Positions 17,662 through 26,002 of a DNA stretch of 43,089 nucleotides are shown here, in pieces (position 1 is the stretch's first letter; every line of letters begins with the position of its first letter). The stretch lies in contig JAILEN010000033.1 in NCBI GenBank assembly GCA_024687655.1, positions 1 to 43,089 on the forward strand, in the 5' to 3' direction. The DNA comes from Lachnospiraceae bacterium. GTDB taxonomy: Bacteria; Bacillota; Clostridia; Lachnospirales; Lachnospiraceae. The notes under the pieces are model-generated. The model did no database searches. It saw only the letters and a list, made by a program, of their open reading frames with translations, and had not been told where the DNA came from. Both the position numbers and the translations under genes were made by a program.

Positions 17662-17700
17662 CAATGAAGCATTACACTTTTTCATAAGAGGAGGCACGAT

Positions 17701-19203
17701 ATGAAACTGAGAAAAAATCTGATATTTGTTATTATAGCGGCGATGATGGTTTCCCTTCTGCCGGCAGGAGGTGTCATGAACGCAGAGGCAAAGAGCACCT
17801 GGACCCTCAGCCACACCAGCCGCACCATAAAAACAGGCGGCACCAAGAATATTGCCATCAAAAATGCCACCGCCTCCCAGCTTAAAAAGGCAAAGTGGAA
17901 GGTAATAAAAGGGGCTGATGTGGTATCTTTTACCGTTAATAAAAAGAACAGCAGGGCAGCCATAACAGGTAAAAAAGCCGGGACTGCCAAGATCAGTGTC
18001 AGGATTGGAAGTACGAAAAAGACCTGCGTTATCAAGGTGAAAAAGACATCCACCGGTTATTCCGAAGAGGTGGCTGAAACAGCCCTTACCATGCTAAAGG
18101 GCCTTCGGGCAGCAGAAAAGGATCCTTCCAACACCCTGATATCTCCGGACTCCATCTTATCCTGTCTTTCCATGACGGCAAACGGAGCGAAGGGAGATAC
18201 CCTTGCAGAGATGAAAAAAGTCTTCGGCGTGAAGGACATAGCTGACTATTCTGCATACTGGAAGGAAACCCATGACAGGCTTACCTCAGTAAACGAGAAT
18301 AAGAATGGCAAGGTGTCCTATAACGTGGCCAATTCCATCTGGACCAACAGCGAAAAGGTGACCCTGTCAGAGGATTTCGTAAAGGAGAACAAGGCGGCAT
18401 TCGATGCGGAGATACAAAATGTCAAGTTTGATGACAGCGCCGTATCCCAGATGAACTCCTGGGTCAAAAAGAATACCAACGGCATGATCGACAAGATAAT
18501 CGACAAGCTGGAAAAGGATGATCGTGCGGTGCTCATAAATGCCATTGGTTTTGAGGGACAGTGGGGAGAGCAGTACGAGGATCGACAGATCGATGAAAAC
18601 GGCACTTTTACCACAGCTGCCAAAAAGAAGCAGAAGGTTACCATGCTTTCCGGAACAGAGGAAGGCAGAGCCTATATGACCCTCAACGGAGGCGACGGTT
18701 TTATCAAGTATTATACCAATGGTGATTTTGCATTTTTCGCCTATCTGCCTCCCGAGGGTAAATCGGTGGATGACTATCTGTCAGGTATTTCCGGTGCGGA
18801 GTTTATAGGTGCATACAACAACCGTCAGGATGTAAAGGTCATCACCAAGATGCCTGAGTTTAAATATGATTACAGCACCTCCCTTAAGAAGCAGCTTCAG
18901 GATATGGGCATGACCTTAAGCTTTTCCAACGATGCTGATTTCACCGGGATGCTGGATCTGAAAAAGGCTCCTGACCAGGACAGATTAAAGATAAGTGACG
19001 TGATCCACAAGACTCATATCGAAGTAGACAGGAACGGTACCAAGGCTGCAGCTGCCACTGCGGTCATTATGGCCAAGACCACTGCATTCAGAGAAGAAAA
19101 GGAGCCTGTTTACATTACACTGGACAGACCTTTTGTATACGGCATTTTAGATACTGAGACCGGTATGCCTCTTTTCATAGGAACACTGGATGAAGTCAAA
19201 TAG
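17701..19203 (+). CDS. Secreted serpin with an N-terminal Ig-like (BIG2-type) domain
   Basis: The 500-residue protein has a Sec signal peptide (1-30, ending AEA), a BIG2-like domain (about 32-115, ITGKKAGTAKISVRIGS) and a complete serpin domain (about 118-500). The reactive-loop hinge is NGTKAAAATAVIMAKTT (445-461): Gly446 as P15, Thr447 as P14, small residues at P12-P9 and Thr453 at P8, as in inhibitory serpins. Counting gives Thr460 as P1 with Lys459 as P2. The distal signature DRPFVYGI lies at 475-482. It would act outside the cell, trapping serine or cysteine proteases. It heads the operon and overlaps the next DUF6311-like gene by 14 bases, so co-translation is likely. Confidence 0.93.
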   Translation: MKLRKNLIFVIIAAMMVSLLPAGGVMNAEAKSTWTLSHTSRTIKTGGTKNIAIKNATASQLKKAKWKVIKGADVVSFTVNKKNSRAAITGKKAGTAKISVRIGSTKKTCVIKVKKTSTGYSEEVAETALTMLKGLRAAEKDPSNTLISPDSILSCLSMTANGAKGDTLAEMKKVFGVKDIADYSAYWKETHDRLTSVNENKNGKVSYNVANSIWTNSEKVTLSEDFVKENKAAFDAEIQNVKFDDSAVSQMNSWVKKNTNGMIDKIIDKLEKDDRAVLINAIGFEGQWGEQYEDRQIDENGTFTTAAKKKQKVTMLSGTEEGRAYMTLNGGDGFIKYYTNGDFAFFAYLPPEGKSVDDYLSGISGAEFIGAYNNRQDVKVITKMPEFKYDYSTSLKKQLQDMGMTLSFSNDADFTGMLDLKKAPDQDRLKISDVIHKTHIEVDRNGTKAAAATAVIMAKTTAFREEKEPVYITLDRPFVYGILDTETGMPLFIGTLDEVK

Positions 19204-20845
19204 ACACCTTTGGATCAGCTTTATATTCGGCGGCCTGCTGGCGGCCGCCGCTTTTGTGTGTATTTACGGCTTTCGGGTTTTGATACCAACCTATGACGAC
19301 TGGCTTTTGTTCACCAGGGACGGAGTGGACAATATGCAGCACTATCAGGGATGGGTGGCTTACAGGCGCAGCCCCTGGCAGTTCCCCCTGGGCCTGACGG
19401 AGGGGATACTGTATCCGGACAGGATCTCCGTGATTTATACGGATTCGGTGCCCCTGTTTGCCTTTATCTTCAAGCTGTTGTCACCCCTTTTACCGGAGAC
19501 CTTCCAGTATTTCGGGATCTTCGGACTGCTGTGCGCATTTTTACTGGGAGCTTTTTCAGCGGCCTTTATCTGCCGCTTTACGGATCGTCCCTTGTTTTCG
19601 TCCCTTTGCGCACTGTTTTTTGCTACCGCCTTCGTGTTTTTGCACCGCATGTTTTATCATACGGCTCTGGCGGCGCAGTGGATAGTGGTGGCGTCACTGT
19701 TTCTGTGGCTGGCGGTTCCATATAAAAAGGAAGGCTTCGGAGGTGTCCGGGCAGTATCATGGACCCTGCTTTCGGTGACGGCCATTCTTACCGAGGCGTA
19801 CTTTTTGCCCATGGTCTGGGGCATCATGCTCTGTGACCTCATCGCTTATGGCCTTGGAAAAAAGGACATCCGGAGCTTTGCCGGTGCACTGGTCATCACC
19901 ATGGGACCGGCAGCAGTCTTTACGGTTCTGATCGGATGGTGCTTCGGACTGTTTTACGGTGATGTACAGTCCTCCGGTCTTGGCCTGGGGGTATACACCT
20001 TTAACCTGATCAATTTTGTGAATCCATTTTGGATGTCCTCAGTCATCCCCTGGCTGCCCTCCGACTTTTTCCAGTATGAGGGTCTGGCCTATCTGGGCCT
20101 GGGAGTGCTGGGCCTGATACCGGTGGCCGTGGTGCTGTGGATCAGAGGCAGATCAAAGGATGAGCCTGTGGATATCTCTATGTGGCTTCCCCTGGTGATA
20201 TTTTTTGTGGGGTTTTCCGTCGCGGCCATAAGCCCCGTCGTTTCCATAGGAGATCACAGGTTCACCGTACCCATTCCGGATACTCTGTGGGAGCTTTGGT
20301 CCACCTTTCGCAGCTGCGGCCGCATGATATGGCCGGTGTATTATCTGATCATCCTCGCTGTCTGCACAGGTCTGGGCCGGTATGCGGGGTGTGAGAAGGT
20401 TGCCGTCAGTATACTTATGGCAGCCCTGGTGATACAGATGTATGATGCCCACGGGTATATTGAGGACCTCAACGAAAAGTTTTCAACTCCCCATGAGTAT
20501 GTGAGTTCACTGAGGGATCCCAAGTGGGATGAGATAGGAAAAAACTACGAGCACATTGCAGTTTGTCCTGATGTGCATGATGTGTACTATACATACGAGG
20601 GTGAGGAGCTGGAGTACTTCGCACTGCAAAAGGGCCTGACCATGAATATAGTCTATACCGCCCGGGAGGTTTCTAAGCAGGTGAATGAGAGGATGGAAAA
20701 GGAGCTTGATGCCATCCGCTCCGGGGAGGCCGGACCCGACAGGAAAACCGTCTATGTCTTTTTGAATGGGAAAAAGGATAAGAGCCTGCCCCTCAATTAT
20801 TATAAGCTCAATGGCTACACCATCGGCGTAGCCGGTGAATTATAG
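19190..20845 (+). CDS. DUF6311-like polytopic membrane protein (paralogue 4)
   Basis: The 551-residue protein has the family loop DDWLLFTRDGVDNMQHYQGWVAYRRSPWQFPLGLTEGILYPDRISVIYTDSVPLFAFIFKLLSPLLPETFQYFG, about eleven membrane segments and a soluble C-terminal domain ending LNYYKLNGYTIGVAGEL, very like the end of paralogue 1. The ATG lies inside the last codons of the serpin gene (14-base overlap), with no independent SD, which suggests translational coupling. The conserved YTDS and QHYLGW-type motifs across all four paralogues point to a shared catalytic or binding site on the outer face. Function inferred only. Confidence 0.8.
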   Translation: MKSNRHLWISFIFGGLLAAAAFVCIYGFRVLIPTYDDWLLFTRDGVDNMQHYQGWVAYRRSPWQFPLGLTEGILYPDRISVIYTDSVPLFAFIFKLLSPLLPETFQYFGIFGLLCAFLLGAFSAAFICRFTDRPLFSSLCALFFATAFVFLHRMFYHTALAAQWIVVASLFLWLAVPYKKEGFGGVRAVSWTLLSVTAILTEAYFLPMVWGIMLCDLIAYGLGKKDIRSFAGALVITMGPAAVFTVLIGWCFGLFYGDVQSSGLGLGVYTFNLINFVNPFWMSSVIPWLPSDFFQYEGLAYLGLGVLGLIPVAVVLWIRGRSKDEPVDISMWLPLVIFFVGFSVAAISPVVSIGDHRFTVPIPDTLWELWSTFRSCGRMIWPVYYLIILAVCTGLGRYAGCEKVAVSILMAALVIQMYDAHGYIEDLNEKFSTPHEYVSSLRDPKWDEIGKNYEHIAVCPDVHDVYYTYEGEELEYFALQKGLTMNIVYTAREVSKQVNERMEKELDAIRSGEAGPDRKTVYVFLNGKKDKSLPLNYYKLNGYTIGVAGEL

Positions 20846-20855
20846 GAGATCGCAT

Positions 20856-21710
20856 TTGGAAAAGTATATAAGACTGCTTCGCATGAAGCACTATATCAAA
20901 AATATTCTGGTGATCCTTCCCATGTTTTTCGGGGGAGCCTTTTTGGATACCGGTCTCTGGATAGTTGCGGCTTTGGGTTTTCTTTCGTTTTGTGCCGTCT
21001 CCTCCGCCATATATATTATCAATGATATCGCAGATGCCGACAGGGACCGCCTCCATCCGGAAAAGAAAAAGCGTCCCATTGCAAGCGGCGAGGTGTCGGT
21101 AAAAAGTGCATCTGTTGTTGCTGCAGTATGTCTGGCTTTGTCGGCAATCTTCTTTTATGTCATGACAGGGATGGGCGCTGCAGGATACTCCTATGGGGCC
21201 ATGCTGCTCTTGGCCTATCTTGCCATAAATGTCGCCTACAGCAGGGGGCTTAAAAATGTGCCCATACTGGATGTGGTGATCCTGGCCTTCGGATACGTCG
21301 TCCGGGTATATTTCGGCGGACTCATCACCGGCATAGAGGTGTCCGACTGGCTGTTTTTGGTCATTACGGCAGGTGCCCTCTACATGGGCTTTGGAAAGCG
21401 CCGGGGTGAGCTTATCCGTGGAGGCGACACCAGGGAGGTTTTAAAGAGCTACACCGAAGGCTTTCTGAACGGTTCCGTGACACTTATGATGGGACTTACC
21501 ATAGTATTTTACGCCCTTTGGGCCAGGGATATTTCTAAAAAGGGAATGATCTTTTCCGTTCCGCTTTTCATAGTGATAATGCTCAGATACGGCATGGTAT
21601 CGGACAAAAAAGCAGACGGGGACCCTGTGGAGGTGATCCTTTCCGATTTGCCTCTTATGGCGCTCTTGGTAGTATACGGCATAGCCGTCAGCCTGATCCT
21701 GTACATGTAA
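20856..21710 (+). CDS. UbiA-family prenyltransferase, decaprenyl-phosphate phosphoribosyltransferase-like
   Basis: The 284-residue protein has about nine membrane segments. The two acidic motifs of the UbiA superfamily are present: NDIADADRDRLHPEKKKRPIASG near residue 50, and a second, less clear motif around YSRGLKNVPILDVVILAFGYVVRVYFGG. RMKHYIKNILVILP at the N-terminus is typical of the subgroup that makes polyprenyl-phosphoryl-5-phosphoribose from PRPP. The track uses GTG 20835. I prefer TTG 20856, because AGGAGA sits seven bases before it, overlapping the stop of the preceding gene. It could supply a ribofuranosyl or arabinofuranosyl lipid donor for nearby GT-C enzymes; no epimerase (DprE1/2) is seen in the window. 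Confidence 0.82.
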   Translation: MEKYIRLLRMKHYIKNILVILPMFFGGAFLDTGLWIVAALGFLSFCAVSSAIYIINDIADADRDRLHPEKKKRPIASGEVSVKSASVVAAVCLALSAIFFYVMTGMGAAGYSYGAMLLLAYLAINVAYSRGLKNVPILDVVILAFGYVVRVYFGGLITGIEVSDWLFLVITAGALYMGFGKRRGELIRGGDTREVLKSYTEGFLNGSVTLMMGLTIVFYALWARDISKKGMIFSVPLFIVIMLRYGMVSDKKADGDPVEVILSDLPLMALLVVYGIAVSLILYM

Positions 21711-21720
21711 CGAGGACTTA

Positions 21721-24513
21721 ATGGACACACCTATAACAAATGAGAGAAATTCATATATAGATCTGTGCCGTGCCATAGCTGTCCTGGATGTGCTGGCGGG
21801 TCACACAGCCTTTTGGGTGATGTTTTGGGAGACACCCAACTGGGTCAAGAGCCTGACCCTTTTATTTGAGGTACCCACCTTTTTCTTCCTGTCCGGATGG
21901 GCCTCATCCCTTCGTACCCCCGATGTGAAAAAATCACTGCAGGGCCTCACAAGGTTTTGGATGCAGTGGATATATTTCGTCACGGTCATGGCAATAGTCT
22001 GTGTGGCAAGCTCATCCACTGCCTCTCCCATCGAGGGGATCTCGGGACCGGCGGATTTCATGCAAAACTATTTCTTTACCGTGAGTTTTCCCGGACTATC
22101 CATAGTATCCATCTCTCTGTGGTGGGTGGGTGCGTTTTTTGTTGTCATTCCACTGATGACGGCTCTGATCATGCTGATAAAAAGGACCCGGCATCCGGAG
22201 GTTTTCGAGATACTCCTGTGTGTGGCAGCAGGGGTGGTATTTTTAGTCTGGTCCCTGCGATCCGGGGATTTCGGCTCCGGCACAGTGTACCGGGAGCCGG
22301 TGACTGCAGAGGAGGTGGGTCTTAAAAATCTGGTGATAATGGGAAGCTCCGAGTCCGGAGTGACCCTGCCATTTTTGGCCTTTTTCTGGCTGCTGGGATA
22401 TAACAGAAAGAGGATAAGGATCGACAGATGGTGGAAGCTTATGATATCCGAGGCTGTGGTGATCACGGCCTATCTGATGTCCGTGGGATACTATGGTATT
22501 GGCTGGGATGATATTCAGACCGCAAAGTTCCCCCCGGCGGCTCCCTATCTCTTTTCCTCCATGATACTCATCTTTGTGATGCTGTATCTGGAGCAGTTTG
22601 TAAAAAAGACTGGGCGTATCCTGCCCCATATAGGGAAAAATGCACCCTTTTATTTTTTCGCCCAGGGGGTCACCAGCTCCCTGTGCACCAGGATAAAGCC
22701 CTTCATCCCGGGATCTTCCGACAATTTCAACGCCATTGTGGCAGGGGAGGCCACGGCGCTTAGGTTTAATCCGGCGCCCTATCTGATCCTGCTTCTTATA
22801 AATATCCTTATGGCCATTGCCCTTGCCGAGGCCCTGGCCTTCAGCTATTCACTGATAAAAAAGGCGGTGATGATGCAGCCTTTGAGGACATCCTGGCCCA
22901 TACCCGTGATCATCCTGGCCTTTGTTTTTGTCATGGTGTTTTACGAGTCCGTAAATGCACCGGGCCCCTTCGGGGAGTGGGACGACTACAGCTTTCCCAT
23001 TGTGTCCATGCTTCAGGAGCACCGGATCAGCGTTACCGACAGGACCATTCAGGGGGTAAAGGAGTGGCTGTATCCCGGATGGGACTGGATGGTGAACGGT
23101 TATAAGCTCTCCGGCATGTATACCGCCGACGGAGGCCAGCTTCCCTGGTATTTCCCGCTGTATGCCATTATCTGCATGCCGGCGGTGTTGCTTTTAAGGA
23201 GATTTTCCATTCCGCCCATGCATGCATTTCCCCTCACAAATATTGCGGTTGTGGCCCTGGCCCTCCTTATAGCAGGCAGGTTCTTAAAGACCGACAACAA
23301 AAGGCGCACCATACTGGTCCTTTTGCTGGCAGTGCACCCTGCGATCTTTTACATCAGTAACATTAGCGCGGAAGCCCTGATATATGCACTTTTGATAATC
23401 GGCTGCACCTTTTGGTACAACAGATGGTACAGGCCGGCGGCTGTCGTCATATCCCTGGCAGGGATGCTTAATCCCACCATTATGATAATGGGCGTGGTGA
23501 TGATACTGGAGTACCTGGAGTTTGAGGGATATTACTACCGGCCCAAGGATAACCTGATAAACCCGGGAAAATGGGCGGGTCTGATCTCATTTGGGGCCTG
23601 CTTTATACCGGCGCTTTTGCCCATGGCCTATAACTATTATCATACGGGACATATCAATCTGACTGCTGCCACAAAAGAGCTGGTCACAGGAAATGAGACC
23701 ACTCTTCAGCGTGCGTGGGCCTATATCACGGATCTGAATTATGGCATGCTCCCGTATTTTCCCATACTTTGCCTGATTGCATTGGTGCTGCTTTTCATCG
23801 TCCTGGTACGTATCAGAAATGTTTTCGCCTATGCCATGCCCCACAGATACCGGGAGAGAAGGGAGTTGATGGGTGAGGCGGCAAAGAAAAAGGCAAAGGC
23901 CGGCACCAGGTATATAGAGTGGATGGTCACCTTTATGCTGAATCTGATCCTGGTTTCCACGGTGATCCATATTAACAGCGGTATGTGCGCCATTGCCAGA
24001 TATAACGTCTGGCTTTCGGTGGTCCCCATTTTTGCCATTGTGTTTTTCGGGCATGATGTGGTTGACGTGTCATTTTTACGAAGGGCAGCTGCCACCGCCG
24101 TTACGGCAGGGGCTGTTCTGACGGGGGTCATAGTATACGCATATTATCCCCATTTTGCCATGAACGTACAGTATACGGACTTTTCTCCCATAGCGGATTA
24201 TGTGCTGGATAACCTGCCGGGCCTGTACAATCCCATCCCCTCTACATTTGTGGCCAGATCAGAGCATATAGACGGAGGATATGACTATGAGACGCCGGTG
24301 ATCTATTACGGTCATGACGGCTATGTCAGAAAGATACTGGCAACCGAAAAGGATGCAGATATGCTGGTAAATAATTACCGGTCGGCATATAAGGATATAA
24401 AGTGGTATAACAGGGAAAGCTTTGAAAATCAGGCAAAGCACCTGTCTGAGTCACCGGGATACATATCTGTTCCCGGCAGATATCGGGTCACCATCAGGGA
24501 TCAGCAGGAATGA
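21721..24513 (+). CDS. Fusion protein: acyltransferase-3 domain plus GT-C-like domain
   Basis: The 930-residue polytopic protein has two parts. Residues 1-380 form an acyltransferase-3 domain (YIDLCRAIAVLDVLAGHTAF with His28 in the first segment, FFFLSGW at 55-60). Residues 390-930 begin a second set of membrane segments, followed by an extracytoplasmic loop with FGEWDDYSFPI (about 417-426) and later PWYFPLYAIICMPA and ISAEALIYALLII, a layout resembling PMT/ArnT-type GT-C enzymes. AT3 domains carry acyl groups across the membrane to sugars. The fusion implies that sugar transfer and acylation act on the same acceptor. A reading error joining two genes is unlikely, because the frame is continuous over 2.8 kb. 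Confidence 0.78.
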   Translation: MDTPITNERNSYIDLCRAIAVLDVLAGHTAFWVMFWETPNWVKSLTLLFEVPTFFFLSGWASSLRTPDVKKSLQGLTRFWMQWIYFVTVMAIVCVASSSTASPIEGISGPADFMQNYFFTVSFPGLSIVSISLWWVGAFFVVIPLMTALIMLIKRTRHPEVFEILLCVAAGVVFLVWSLRSGDFGSGTVYREPVTAEEVGLKNLVIMGSSESGVTLPFLAFFWLLGYNRKRIRIDRWWKLMISEAVVITAYLMSVGYYGIGWDDIQTAKFPPAAPYLFSSMILIFVMLYLEQFVKKTGRILPHIGKNAPFYFFAQGVTSSLCTRIKPFIPGSSDNFNAIVAGEATALRFNPAPYLILLLINILMAIALAEALAFSYSLIKKAVMMQPLRTSWPIPVIILAFVFVMVFYESVNAPGPFGEWDDYSFPIVSMLQEHRISVTDRTIQGVKEWLYPGWDWMVNGYKLSGMYTADGGQLPWYFPLYAIICMPAVLLLRRFSIPPMHAFPLTNIAVVALALLIAGRFLKTDNKRRTILVLLLAVHPAIFYISNISAEALIYALLIIGCTFWYNRWYRPAAVVISLAGMLNPTIMIMGVVMILEYLEFEGYYYRPKDNLINPGKWAGLISFGACFIPALLPMAYNYYHTGHINLTAATKELVTGNETTLQRAWAYITDLNYGMLPYFPILCLIALVLLFIVLVRIRNVFAYAMPHRYRERRELMGEAAKKKAKAGTRYIEWMVTFMLNLILVSTVIHINSGMCAIARYNVWLSVVPIFAIVFFGHDVVDVSFLRRAAATAVTAGAVLTGVIVYAYYPHFAMNVQYTDFSPIADYVLDNLPGLYNPIPSTFVARSEHIDGGYDYETPVIYYGHDGYVRKILATEKDADMLVNNYRSAYKDIKWYNRESFENQAKHLSESPGYISVPGRYRVTIRDQQE

Positions 24514-24522
24514 CAGGGCCGG

Positions 24523-24551
24523 TTGTCCGGATCCGGCAGATGGATTATAAT
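24523..24551 (+). promoter_or_regulatory. Sigma-A promoter of the GH13 gene
   Basis: TTGTCC (24523-24528) and a perfect TATAAT (24546-24551) are separated by 17 bases. The likely transcript start near 24558 lies between the in-frame upstream ATG codons and the SD (AAGGGGGG, 24567-24574) of ATG 24579, which settles the true start. Confidence 0.8.
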
Positions 24552-24578
24552 ATGAAAAATAATTTAAGGGGGGATAAT

Positions 24579-25871
24579 ATGGCGGATAATACAAAAAAAG
24601 AATTAAGAAATCAGGTTATATACCAGATATTTGTCAGGAATTTCAGCGAGGAGGGCACCTTTCGTGCCGTTATACCACAGCTTGGCAGGATAAGGGATCT
24701 GGGGGTGGATATCATTTACCTTCTGCCCATACATCCCATTGGCGAGGTTGCAAGGAAGGGCAGTCTCGGATGTCCTTATGCCATAAGGGATTATCGGGGC
24801 ATCAATCCGGAATACGGTAACGAGGATGACCTGGTGGCTCTGGTGGATGCCATACATGATAAGGGGATGAAGTGTATCATTGATGTGGTCTATAACCACA
24901 CTTCTCCCGATTCCGTATTGGCAAAGGAGCATCCGGAGTGGTTTTACCACAAGGAAGACGGGTCCTTTGGTAATCATGTGGGTGATTGGACGGACGTCAT
25001 CGATCTGGATTATGACAACAGGGATCTGTGGGATTATCAGATAGAAACCTTAAAATACTGGGCAAAATATGTGGACGGCTTCAGATGTGATGTGGCCTCC
25101 TTGGTGCCTGTGGACTTCTGGCTCAGGGCACGGGATGAGGTCGGCACCGTAAAGCAGGATATGATCTGGCTCAGCGAGTCTGTGGATCCCGAGTTTATCA
25201 GGACCATGCGGGCCATGGGACTTTATGCTTATTCTGATTCTGAGATGTTCAGGGCTTTTGACATCAGCTACGATTATGACATCCACGGTGAGTGGGTGGA
25301 TTATCTGAATGGCCGCAGCAGTCTTTGCAGATACGCCGAGGCGGTGGACAGACAGGAATACATCTATCCCGGCAATTATGTGAAGCTTCGTTTTTTGGAA
25401 AATCACGATAAGGCCAGGGCCCGGTTTTTCTTCTCTGATGAAAAGGCTCTAAAAAACGCAACGGCTTGGAGCTTTTTCAACAAGGGCACGGCCTTTGTCT
25501 ATGCAGGACAGGAGGTGGGCGCTGTACATCTGCCCGGACTCTTTGACAAGGATATCGTGGACTGGGATGCAGATGATGCAGTGGATATCTCTGGATTGAT
25601 ATCGGTACTTTCCGGGATTAAAAAGGACGGGATATTTACTGACAGTTCCTTCAGGGTATCCGCACCAATAGATGATTTTCTGCTGGGAGTACACTCTCGT
25701 GGTGAAAGCAGGATGACAGGGGTGTTTTCATTGCGCGGGGCGGCGGGTACTGTTCCCGTTGAGCTGGAGGATGGAATATATGAGAACCTGATCGACGGAT
25801 CCCGGGTGGAGGTTTTCCAGGGGATGCTCCGTCATGTAGGGGATCCTGTGATAATAAAGACAGAAGGGTGA
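24579..25871 (+). CDS. Intracellular GH13 alpha-amylase-family enzyme
   Basis: The 430-residue protein has an N-terminal catalytic (beta/alpha)8 barrel and a short C-terminal beta domain. The GH13 conserved regions are visible: CIIDVVYNHTSPDS, GFRCDVASLVP with nucleophile Asp171, WLSESV with general acid Glu200, and FLENHDKAR with Asp277. No signal peptide is present. The ORF-track start (24510) adds 23 residues that lie over the promoter; ATG 24579 has a strong SD. It is small for an alpha-amylase and may be an alpha-glucosidase, maltogenic or sucrose/trehalose-type enzyme. It seems metabolically separate from the glycan assembly genes, having its own promoter. Confidence 0.88.
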   Translation: MADNTKKELRNQVIYQIFVRNFSEEGTFRAVIPQLGRIRDLGVDIIYLLPIHPIGEVARKGSLGCPYAIRDYRGINPEYGNEDDLVALVDAIHDKGMKCIIDVVYNHTSPDSVLAKEHPEWFYHKEDGSFGNHVGDWTDVIDLDYDNRDLWDYQIETLKYWAKYVDGFRCDVASLVPVDFWLRARDEVGTVKQDMIWLSESVDPEFIRTMRAMGLYAYSDSEMFRAFDISYDYDIHGEWVDYLNGRSSLCRYAEAVDRQEYIYPGNYVKLRFLENHDKARARFFFSDEKALKNATAWSFFNKGTAFVYAGQEVGAVHLPGLFDKDIVDWDADDAVDISGLISVLSGIKKDGIFTDSSFRVSAPIDDFLLGVHSRGESRMTGVFSLRGAAGTVPVELEDGIYENLIDGSRVEVFQGMLRHVGDPVIIKTEG

Positions 25872-25890
25872 CAATCCGTCCAAATATAAC

Positions 25891-25919
25891 TTGAAATGTA
25901 AGCCTCTATGTTATATAAT
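25891..25919 (+). promoter_or_regulatory. Strong sigma-A promoter of the secreted Ig-like protein gene
   Basis: TTGAAA (25891-25896) and a perfect TATAAT (25914-25919) are separated by 17 bases, close to the ideal consensus. The predicted transcript start is at about 25926, immediately at the base of the 5' hairpin described next. Confidence 0.85.
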
Positions 25920-25921
25920 AC

Positions 25922-25975
25922 GCCTCGTGTGTCTGGTGCGCCAGAAGGATGTACCGAGCACACGAGGCTTATTTT
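25922..25975 (+). promoter_or_regulatory. Structured 5' UTR hairpin with U-rich tail (stabiliser or terminator/attenuator)
   Basis: GCCTCGTGTG (25922-25931) pairs perfectly with CACACGAGGC (25959-25968). An inner hairpin TCTGG/CCAGA (25932-25936 and 25941-25945) lies inside it. TTATTTTAT follows. For messages starting at the nearby promoter, this would put a stable stem at the very 5' end, a known way to protect abundant messages from decay. For read-through from the GH13 gene, it could act as a terminator. Both roles are inference. Confidence 0.7.
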
Positions 25976-26002
25976 ATAACGAAAGAGAGGAAAAAAACTA
26001 AC

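Noticed and set aside
24510-24578. N-terminal extension of the GH13 protein in the ORF track
   Set aside because: It lies over a clear TTGTCC-17-TATAAT promoter; ATG 24579 has a strong SD.
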